Notes under the pieces: generated by a model
Database searches by the model: none
What the model was told of the DNA's origin: nothing
Seen by the model: the letters and a program-made list of their open reading frames with translations, nothing else
Translations under genes and position numbers: made by a program
Shown: positions 56,608 to 64,000 of the stretch, piece by piece
How the letters are laid out: every line of letters starts with the position of its first letter
Numbering within the stretch: position 1 is the stretch's first letter
NCBI RefSeq assembly: GCF_024582835.1
Contig: NZ_CP102096.1
Coordinates: 2,294,001-2,358,000, forward strand
Source of the DNA: Vibrio japonicus
GTDB lineage: Bacteria > Pseudomonadota > Gammaproteobacteria > Enterobacterales > Vibrionaceae
Reading direction: 5' to 3'
DNA: 64,000 nt

Positions 56608-57159
56608 CTAAGCGTTCTGTGAGAGCATGTTTCGATACTTAACCCAATCAAACACAAGCCCAGGATCGGTTTTCCGTAGTGGCGCGATATATTGATGGCC
56701 TGTAATTCGTGGTTGAGTAATTTTCGGGTACGCCAATTGTAACTGTTGAGTTAAGTCCACCAAAGACTGATATTGCTCGTCGGTGTAGGCGACAAAGTCA
56801 CTGCCTTCCAGCTCTATTCCTATCGAATAGTCGTTACACTTTTCTCTCCCAGCAAAGCTTGATGCTCCTGCATGCCAGGCTCTCGCGATAAATGGGACAA
56901 ATTGCACGATTTCCCCGTCTCGACGAATTAAGCAATGTGCAGACACGCCCATCTTATGAATAACGTTAAAAAATGGATGCTCGTCAGGGTTCAGGGTACC
57001 TGTAAAGAACTGTTCAATATAAGGCCCGCCAAACTGCCCCGGTGGAAGACTAATATTGTGAATGACCAGTAGTGAGATGTCTGAGGTGTCTGACCTTTGG
57101 TCAAAAAATGGAGAAGGAACGTGGCGCGCTTTGTTATACCAGCCTTTGGCATCAATCAT
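56608..57159 (-). CDS. ampD: 1,6-anhydro-N-acetylmuramyl-L-alanine amidase AmpD
   Basis: A 183-residue cytoplasmic zinc amidase that removes the peptide from anhydromuropeptides during cell-wall recycling, the same length as E. coli AmpD. LVIHNISLPPGQFGG, SAHCLIRRDGEIVQFVPF, RAWHAGAS and GHQYIAPLRKTDPG are conserved; zinc ligands fall in the VIHN, GHQ and KTDPG elements. The ATG at 57159 (MIDAKGWYNKARHVPSPFFD) fits the family; the longer frame upstream overlaps the divergent nadC. Loss of ampD induces ampC-type beta-lactamases where ampR is present. Confidence 0.94.
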   Translation of the reverse strand: MIDAKGWYNKARHVPSPFFDQRSDTSDISLLVIHNISLPPGQFGGPYIEQFFTGTLNPDEHPFFNVIHKMGVSAHCLIRRDGEIVQFVPFIARAWHAGASSFAGREKCNDYSIGIELEGSDFVAYTDEQYQSLVDLTQQLQLAYPKITQPRITGHQYIAPLRKTDPGLVFDWVKYRNMLSQNA

Positions 57160-57273
57160 ATCTTGGTCACTACAGTTATTGGCTCCGCACAATTTTATCC
57201 ATTTACCTTTGAATTGCGAGATTAATGGCTGAATTTCGTGTTCAGTCAGCGTATCATTTCCACCCCAACATAA

Positions 57274-58194
<921 letters not shown>

Positions 58195-58240
58195 ACAATC
58201 CATTATAAAAATTCGAGAAAGTTCTTGTTTTTCAATTATT

Positions 58241-58267
58241 AAAAAGAGGTCTCACAACCTCTTTTTT
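58241..58267 (+). terminator. Intrinsic terminator of nadC
   Basis: AAAAAGAGGT (58241-58250) and ACCTCTTTTT (58257-58266) with a six-base loop and a run of T. Confidence 0.85.
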
Positions 58268-58452
58268 TGTTTGTTTTTTAAGAAAAAATCAGTCATATTT
58301 TTGTGGTCGCTCGAGTTATTTTAAGCACCAAATGAAATCAGCCTGCAACTTTTCCTATTTGGCTCGTAAAGCCCGCCCTGCATAATATCCTCTTCTACAC
58401 ATCCCAATTATTCTCTATGCAACATTTAGCATTTTGTTCATGGAGAAAAACA

Positions 58453-58935
58453 ATGCAACAACAACGTCGTAAGCTGAAAGGCTTTACTTTAATCGAATTG
58501 ATGATCGTAGTGGCCATAGTCGGTATTCTTGCCGCTTTTGCCATTCCGGCATATCAAAATTACACAAACAAAACACACGCTTCAGAAATGCTAAACGCAT
58601 CTTCCGCAATGAAAGCAGCTGTAGGAGTTTGCCTTTTAAGTGGCAGTACCGACTGCCGCTCTGCGACTGCAAATAATGGTGTACCTGCTAGCCAAACGTT
58701 TGACAAAGCAACAGATGATAAGTTTGCAGTTGTCTCTAACGTACAGGTAACAGCAGCTTCAGGAGCAACAAACATCAATGGAAAAATCGTGGCTACAGTA
58801 GACGCAACAGCAGGTAAAGCTGGTTTAGCCAAGGGAGGCACCGTTGAATTAATCCCCGAACTTACCCCGTCTGGAGTAACTTGGACTATAGGTTGTACCA
58901 ACATTGGTTCTGATGAATACTGCCCGAAAAGCTAA
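58453..58935 (+). CDS. pilA: Type IV pilin, major subunit PilA
   Basis: A 160-residue prepilin. The leader [10 protein letters not shown] is cut by PilD before Phe11; the mature N-terminus [27 protein letters not shown] has the essential Glu at mature position 5. Two cysteines near the C-terminus ([12 protein letters not shown]) should form the D-loop disulfide, and a second pair is in [14 protein letters not shown] 58453 with GGAGAAAAAC upstream is preferred over an upstream ATG. The chitin-regulated pilus used for attachment and DNA uptake in vibrios is built of this subunit. The pilB ATG overlaps its stop by one base. Confidence 0.93.
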   Translation: MQQQRRKLKGFTLIELMIVVAIVGILAAFAIPAYQNYTNKTHASEMLNASSAMKAAVGVCLLSGSTDCRSATANNGVPASQTFDKATDDKFAVVSNVQVTAASGATNINGKIVATVDATAGKAGLAKGGTVELIPELTPSGVTWTIGCTNIGSDEYCPKS

Positions 58936-60623
58936 TGCTCACTAACTTACCTTCAATCTTGCACAAAGCTTGCTTGATCGATTCAAGCCAAGAAGAGCAA
59001 ATATTGGAATACATTAATGCTTCAGGCCAATCTGTGCCTGAAGCATTAACTACTTTGAATATTTTTAGTAGTCACGATTTAACCAACCAACTTTCTAGTA
59101 TATTTGGCTTGCCTGTAACAAAACCAGATCAGTTCAACTACTCTGAACTTTGCAACACCTTAGGTTTACGTGAATTAATTACTCGTTCACATGCTTTGCC
59201 TTTACAACAGAGTGGAGCACTTTTGACAGTTGCGATAGCTGATCCAGCCGACATGAGTATTGAAGACGATTTCCGCTTCGCGACAGGTTTACAAATAGAA
59301 CTAGTGCTGGCTGACTTTAAAGATCTTCAAAGCGCAATAAGGAAACTATACGGAAAGTCAATCTCTGGCGCTCAAAACAGCAAGAAAGAGATCAATGAAC
59401 AAGAACTCGCTAACTTAGTTGATGTTTCTGATGACGAAATAAACTTAATCGAAGATTTGAGCCAAGACGATGCCCCTGTTAGCCGCTACATCAACCAAAT
59501 TTTGTTGGATGCGGTCCGAAAAGGTGCGTCCGATATCCATTTTGAACCGTACGAAGAATCTTACCGAGTTCGCCTTCGTTGTGATGGCATCTTAATAGAG
59601 ACGCAGCAACCAGCCCACCACCTAAGCCGCCGTTTATCTGCACGAATAAAAATTCTGTCCAAACTTGATATATCCGAACGCCGTTTACCTCAGGATGGAC
59701 GCATTAAGCTGAAACTCAATCAGGACACCGCAATTGATATGCGTGTTTCTACTCTGCCGACGCTGTGGGGTGAAAAAATTGTACTTCGTCTACTCGATAG
59801 CAGTGAAGCGAACTTAAATATTGATGTTTTAGGCTACAACGACGTGCAGAAAGCACTGTACGTTCAAGCTCTGAAAAAGCCTCAAGGCATGATTTTGATG
59901 ACTGGCCCTACGGGAAGTGGAAAAACCGTATCGCTCTACACAGGGTTAAGAATTCTCAATACGCCCGAGGTGAATATTGCAACGGCCGAAGACCCTGTTG
60001 AAATTAACTTACCCGGAATCAACCAAGTACAAGTGCAGCCTCAAATCGGTTTTGGCTTCGCACAGGCGTTAAGAGCCTTCCTGCGTCAAGACCCTGACAT
60101 TGTCATGGTGGGCGAAATTCGCGACTTTGAAACCGCAGAAATCGCCGTTAAAGCCGCACAGACTGGCCACTTAGTTCTGTCTACTCTGCACACAAACTCA
60201 GCAGCAGAGAGTGTAGTTCGCTTAAGTAATATGGGAATAGAGCTTTTTAACATCGCTTCATCTCTCAGCTTGATCATCGCTCAACGTCTTGCTCGTCGAT
60301 TGTGTTCACACTGCAAAGTTCCTTATATCCCTTCGCCAGAGGTCAATGAACGGTTCGAGCTTGAATCAGGATTAACCATTTATAAGGCATCACCTAATGG
60401 CTGCTCGGAGTGTAACAACGGCTATTCGGGACGCGTCGGTATTTATGAAGTGATGAATTTCAGCGCAGCTTTATCGCAAGCCGTTGCGGAAGGCGCAAGC
60501 ATCCAGCAGATTGAACGCATCGCACGCCAAGAAGGGATGAAAACGCTAAAAGAGTCTGGCGTTGAAAAGTTGCTGCAAGGGACAACGAGCTTACAAGAGC
60601 TGCAGCGCGTCCTGTATTTATAA
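58935..60623 (+). CDS. pilB: Type IV pilus assembly ATPase PilB
   Basis: A 562-residue extension motor of the GspE/PilB family. Walker A GPTGSGKT is at 324-331, the Asp and His boxes and Walker B ([17 protein letters not shown]) follow, and four cysteines in CSHC...CSEC bind zinc. It overlaps pilA by one base. It powers polymerisation of PilA from the inner membrane platform. Confidence 0.94.
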   Translation: MLTNLPSILHKACLIDSSQEEQILEYINASGQSVPEALTTLNIFSSHDLTNQLSSIFGLPVTKPDQFNYSELCNTLGLRELITRSHALPLQQSGALLTVAIADPADMSIEDDFRFATGLQIELVLADFKDLQSAIRKLYGKSISGAQNSKKEINEQELANLVDVSDDEINLIEDLSQDDAPVSRYINQILLDAVRKGASDIHFEPYEESYRVRLRCDGILIETQQPAHHLSRRLSARIKILSKLDISERRLPQDGRIKLKLNQDTAIDMRVSTLPTLWGEKIVLRLLDSSEANLNIDVLGYNDVQKALYVQALKKPQGMILMTGPTGSGKTVSLYTGLRILNTPEVNIATAEDPVEINLPGINQVQVQPQIGFGFAQALRAFLRQDPDIVMVGEIRDFETAEIAVKAAQTGHLVLSTLHTNSAAESVVRLSNMGIELFNIASSLSLIIAQRLARRLCSHCKVPYIPSPEVNERFELESGLTIYKASPNGCSECNNGYSGRVGIYEVMNFSAALSQAVAEGASIQQIERIARQEGMKTLKESGVEKLLQGTTSLQELQRVLYL

Positions 60624-60636
60624 GTTGGAGAAAAGG

Positions 60637-61863
60637 ATGAAACACAAACATTCCAACCAGTTGAAAAACTATCACTGGAAAGGCGTCAACGGTACTGGCA
60701 AACAAGTTTCAGGACAACTGCTGGCGCTCAGTGAAGTTGAAGTCCGGGATAAACTGAAAACGCAACACATACAAGTCAGAAAGCTTAAGAAGCGTAACGT
60801 TTCATTTCTCGCTCGTATTACGCACAGAGTAAAAGGTAAGGACATCACCATACTCACTCGTCAACTTGCCACCATGCTGGTTACTGGTGTCCCTCTCATC
60901 CTTGCGCTCAAACTGGTTTCCGATAACCATCGCAAGGCCGAAATGAAATCCATTCTTTCACAAGTGATCAAAGGCGTGGAGTCTGGTACGCCTATCTCCA
61001 AATCGTTGAGTGTGGCCAGCCCACATTTTGACCAACTGTATATCGACTTAGTCGCGACAGGAGAGCAATCCGGTAACCTTCCAGAAGTGTTTGAGCGCAT
61101 TGCGACCTATCGTGAAAAATCAGAACAATTACGCGCAAAAGTGGTGAAAGCGCTTATCTACCCCACCATGGTTGTACTCACAGCAATCGCCGTGTCTTAC
61201 TTGATGCTAACCAAAGTGATCCCTGAATTTGAATCCATGTTTAGTGGGTTTGGTGCAGAACTGCCTTGGTTTACTCAGCAAGTGCTAAAAATATCCCACA
61301 TCACTCAAGCCTATGGTGGTCTTACGGTTTTGACACTGATTGCCTTGCTGATCAGTTTAAAACTCGCCCGAAAAAAATCCTTTCGCGTCCGATTAACATC
61401 GAGTCGAATAGGCCTGCGTGTTCCAATCATTGGAGGTATCCTCACCAAAGCAGCTATCGCCAAATTCAGCCGAACCTTAGCAACCAGCTTTAGTGCAGGT
61501 ATTCCAATACTTTCTAGTTTAAAGACTTCGGCAAAAACCGCGAATAACACCCACTACCAAACGGCCATTGATAGTGTCTATGAAGATACGGCGGCAGGAA
61601 TGCCTATGTATATCGCGATGCGTAACTCTCAGTCGTTTCCAGAAATGGTTTTGCAAATGGTTATGATTGGAGAGGAGTCTGGTAGGCTGGACGATATGCT
61701 CAATAAGGTCGCGACGATCTACGAATTTGAGATAGATAACACGGTCGACAACTTGGGCAAAATTCTAGAACCACTCATTATCATTTTCCTTGGTGTTGTG
61801 GTTGGCGGTTTAGTCGTCGCGATGTACTTACCAATCTTTAACTTAATGAGCGTGTTAGGATAA
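60637..61863 (+). CDS. pilC: Type IV pilus inner-membrane platform protein PilC
   Basis: A 408-residue GspF/PilC protein with two repeated cytoplasmic helical domains ([21 protein letters not shown] and [20 protein letters not shown]) and three membrane segments. The start is ATG 60637 with GGAG upstream; a longer frame begins inside pilB and is rejected. It links PilB to the growing pilus. Confidence 0.94.
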   Translation: MKHKHSNQLKNYHWKGVNGTGKQVSGQLLALSEVEVRDKLKTQHIQVRKLKKRNVSFLARITHRVKGKDITILTRQLATMLVTGVPLILALKLVSDNHRKAEMKSILSQVIKGVESGTPISKSLSVASPHFDQLYIDLVATGEQSGNLPEVFERIATYREKSEQLRAKVVKALIYPTMVVLTAIAVSYLMLTKVIPEFESMFSGFGAELPWFTQQVLKISHITQAYGGLTVLTLIALLISLKLARKKSFRVRLTSSRIGLRVPIIGGILTKAAIAKFSRTLATSFSAGIPILSSLKTSAKTANNTHYQTAIDSVYEDTAAGMPMYIAMRNSQSFPEMVLQMVMIGEESGRLDDMLNKVATIYEFEIDNTVDNLGKILEPLIIIFLGVVVGGLVVAMYLPIFNLMSVLG

Positions 61864-61929
61864 GATTGGTTTTGTCGGTGAGTAAATCACTGATACCCTT
61901 ATTCCTTATTTTTCGGCAACGGCACTTTA

Positions 61930-62799
61930 ATGGAACTTTTTAATTTCTACCCATGGTTATTTCCGCTTCTCGCAGCCGTATTTGGTTTAGTCATCGGTAG
62001 CTTTCTCAATGTGGTGATTCATCGCTTACCCATCATGATGGAGCGAGAGTGGCGTCAGGAGTGTGCAGCTAGCTTTCCTGAATACAACATATCTCCACCG
62101 AAAGGGGTATATAACCTTAGCGTTCCAAGATCGACGTGCCCAAAATGCAAAACACCGATTCGCATCCTTGACAATATTCCGGTGCTAAGCTGGCTACTCC
62201 TAAGAGGAAAATGTCGAGCTTGCGGCAACCCTATCAGCATCCGATACCCTTTGGTTGAAGCTCTCACCGGAGGACTGTGCTTTTTAGTGGCTTCTCAATT
62301 CGGGTTCAGCATTTTTTCGCTTGCCTTACTTGTCTTTACCTTTGTCCTCATTGCGGCCACCTTTATCGACCTAGATACAATGCTGCTGCCGGACTCACTC
62401 ACCCTTCCACTCGTTTGGTCTGGCGTTGTACTGGCATTATTGCAAGTTAGCCCAGTCTCATTACAAGATTCAGTGATTGGTGCATTGGCAGGTTATCTAT
62501 CTCTATGGTCTGTCTATTGGCTATTTAAGCTCGTGACTGGCAAAGAAGGGATGGGTTATGGTGATTTCAAACTACTTGCGGCATTAGGCGCTTGGCTAGG
62601 CTGGCAATACCTGCCAATGATCATTCTCTTTTCCTCTCTTGTTGGCCTAGTCTTCGGCTTAATACAACTGAGACTCAAGCAGCAAGGTATCGATCAAGGC
62701 TTTCCATTCGGACCGTACTTAGCTATCGCAGGGTGGATAAGCATGATGTGGGGAGAAGGGATCTTGAACTGGTACTTATCAAACTATATTGGACTTTAA
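61930..62799 (+). CDS. pilD: Prepilin leader peptidase/N-methyltransferase PilD
   Basis: A 289-residue aspartic protease of the inner membrane that cleaves and N-methylates PilA and type II secretion pseudopilins. Two CxxC pairs (CPKC and CRAC) form the cytoplasmic zinc loop; the active-site aspartates are in [11 protein letters not shown] and [16 protein letters not shown]. It lies 66 bases after pilC, and coaE starts one base after its stop. Confidence 0.95.
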   Translation: MELFNFYPWLFPLLAAVFGLVIGSFLNVVIHRLPIMMEREWRQECAASFPEYNISPPKGVYNLSVPRSTCPKCKTPIRILDNIPVLSWLLLRGKCRACGNPISIRYPLVEALTGGLCFLVASQFGFSIFSLALLVFTFVLIAATFIDLDTMLLPDSLTLPLVWSGVVLALLQVSPVSLQDSVIGALAGYLSLWSVYWLFKLVTGKEGMGYGDFKLLAALGAWLGWQYLPMIILFSSLVGLVFGLIQLRLKQQGIDQGFPFGPYLAIAGWISMMWGEGILNWYLSNYIGL

Positions 62800-62800
62800 T

Positions 62801-63409
62801 ATGCCTTTTGTTGTGGGATTAACAGGCGGAATCGCCAGCGGAAAAACGACGGTTGCCAACATGTTCAACGAGCAGTTCGGAATTGAAATCGTTGACGCGG
62901 ATGTGGTTGCACGAGAAGTCGTTGAACCAAACACTATAGGGTTAAAAGCCATTGAAGCTAAATTTGGTCCTGACATTTTACTTGAAGACGGCACACTCAA
63001 TCGCGCTAAACTCAGAGAGGCGATTTTTACAGAACCTGCACACAAAGAGTGGCTGAACGCCCTGCTTCACCCGCTAATCCGCGAACAAATGCTCGTTGAT
63101 TTAGCTAAGGTGAAATCAGATTATGCATTACTGGTTATCCCTCTGATGGCCGAAAACAACTTGCAAGCACTTGCAGATACCGTCGTTGTCGTTGACGTTG
63201 ATGAAGAAACACAAATTCGCAGAACATTAGAAAGAGACAATGTGAGCCGATCGCAAGTCGAATCGATTTTGGCGTCGCAGGCGAGTAGAGAACAACGCTT
63301 AGCCATTGCAGATTACGTGATTAAAAATCACACAGAAAACCAGAAACTTTTGCCTCAAGTCACAGAATTGCACAAAAAGTTCCTAGAAATGTGTAGGGGA
63401 AATCTGTGA
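62801..63409 (+). CDS. coaE: Dephospho-CoA kinase
   Basis: A 202-residue P-loop kinase performing the last step of coenzyme A synthesis. The P-loop [22 protein letters not shown] and the C-terminal ADYVIKN block are conserved. ATG 62801 is chosen since it directly follows the pilD stop and gives [10 protein letters not shown] as in relatives. pilD-coaE-zapD is a standard gammaproteobacterial order. Confidence 0.95.
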   Translation: MPFVVGLTGGIASGKTTVANMFNEQFGIEIVDADVVAREVVEPNTIGLKAIEAKFGPDILLEDGTLNRAKLREAIFTEPAHKEWLNALLHPLIREQMLVDLAKVKSDYALLVIPLMAENNLQALADTVVVVDVDEETQIRRTLERDNVSRSQVESILASQASREQRLAIADYVIKNHTENQKLLPQVTELHKKFLEMCRGNL

Positions 63410-63443
63410 AAATAAAGGCAGACCCATTCATGACAGCATTTTA

Positions 63444-64000
63444 ATGACCACTCACTATTTCGAACATCCACTCAATGAGAAAACCCGAATCTACCTAAGG
63501 GTTGAAGCTCTATTGAATCAGCTAAAAACAGCTGCAACATTTAGTGATAATATGCAGCACTTAGTTTTTTACCGCTCTCTGTTCGACTTGTTGGAAATCT
63601 TTGAACAGATCCAGCTAAAGAGTGAACTGGCGAAAGACATCGAAAAACAAAGGCTCACTTATCGTTCTTGGCTGAATATCGATGGCGTTGATCAAAACAT
63701 GCTACGTGGGATTTTGAATGAAATCGATGAAGTGCATAGTCAGTTAATGAGTGCTGAAAGGTTCGGACAGAGCCTGAAGGAAGACCGCTTTTTAAGTGCT
63801 ATTCGTCAGCGATTTAACTTACCCGGCGGCTCATGCTGTTTTGACTTACCAGCATTGCACCATTGGCTTCACTTGCCTGAAGACAACAAAAAAGTAGACG
63901 CAAACAGATGGCTGTCGTCTCTTCAACCTTTGGCTAGTGCCCTCAAGTTATGGTTGAATCTAACGAGAGAAACTGGAAACTTCCGAGACCGCACAGCGCA
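63444..64000 (+). CDS. zapD: Cell division protein ZapD, N-terminal part (cut by window end)
   Basis: An open frame from ATG 63444 runs off the window with 185 codons and no stop. It begins [24 protein letters not shown] and contains [22 protein letters not shown], typical of ZapD (YacF/DUF1342), which bundles FtsZ filaments at the Z-ring. It follows coaE after 34 bases. The missing part should be about 60 residues. Confidence 0.93.
   Translation, partial: MTTHYFEHPLNEKTRIYLRVEALLNQLKTAATFSDNMQHLVFYRSLFDLLEIFEQIQLKSELAKDIEKQRLTYRSWLNIDGVDQNMLRGILNEIDEVHSQLMSAERFGQSLKEDRFLSAIRQRFNLPGGSCCFDLPALHHWLHLPEDNKKVDANRWLSSLQPLASALKLWLNLTRETGNFRDRTA

Noticed and set aside
58300..58400. Possible sigma54 or CRP site upstream of pilA
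   Set aside because: The GG and GC elements are not at N10 spacing, and the TGTGG-N6-GAGTT match to CRP is too poor to claim.

Overview
The window is a stretch of Vibrio chromosome. The evidence is gene content and order: a complete (GlcNAc)2/chitobiose catabolic operon, an FbpABC iron transporter, a LuxR/HapR/OpaR-type quorum-sensing master regulator beside hpt, and a pilABCD-coaE-zapD cluster. The protein sequences are clearly gammaproteobacterial and most have recognisable E. coli counterparts. I do not assign a species. Almost everything is core genome. The only mobile DNA I see is one insertion sequence. I see no tRNA, rRNA, CRISPR array or prophage.

Layout. (1) 1-10817, + strand: the 3' part of the chitobiose operon, with oligopeptide-type ABC permease end, two ATPases, GH9 glucosaminidase, glucosamine kinase, GH20 hexosaminidase, GH94 chitobiose phosphorylase and phosphohexomutase. 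(2) 10870-12246: an IS4-family element sitting inside what was a bidirectional terminator. (3) 12299-16160, - strand: fbpABC. (4) 16311-18461, - strand: glnK-amtB and yacL. (5) 18532-22389, + strand: a CdaR-type regulator, a GntP-family permease and glycerate 2-kinase. (6) 22585-32679, - strand: acnB, a patatin/outer-membrane-barrel protein, mrcB and hrpB. (7) 32734-38663, + strand: sfsA, dksA, gluQ, pcnB, folK, panB, panC. (8) 38732-40417, - strand: the yadG/yadH-type ABC-2 exporter. (9) A divergent SulP transporter and beta-carbonic anhydrase, then hpt (-) and the LuxR-type regulator (+). (10) 44919-55869, - strand: the pyruvate dehydrogenase operon pdhR-aceE-aceF-lpdA, then recJ, dsbC and xerD. 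(11) fldB (+), ampD (-), nadC (+), pilABCD, coaE and a zapD gene cut by the window end.

How the genes work together. The first operon imports (GlcNAc)2, phosphorolyses or hydrolyses it and funnels the products through phosphorylated hexosamines. The glycerate cluster, aconitase B and PDH operon supply central carbon flow. glnK-amtB handles ammonium and fbpABC ferric iron. The quorum regulator has an apparent Qrr sRNA target over its ribosome binding site. PdhR has two perfect palindromic boxes upstream of its own gene.

I did not find a wholly undescribed system. The observations most worth following are regulatory. The IS has split a shared convergent terminator with a 9-11 bp target duplication. 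Every long junction of the chitobiose operon carries a hairpin. The yacL terminator hairpin reads as an NtrC-type box upstream of a sigma54-like glnK promoter. Direct repeats lie at four-helical-turn spacing before the glycerate permease.
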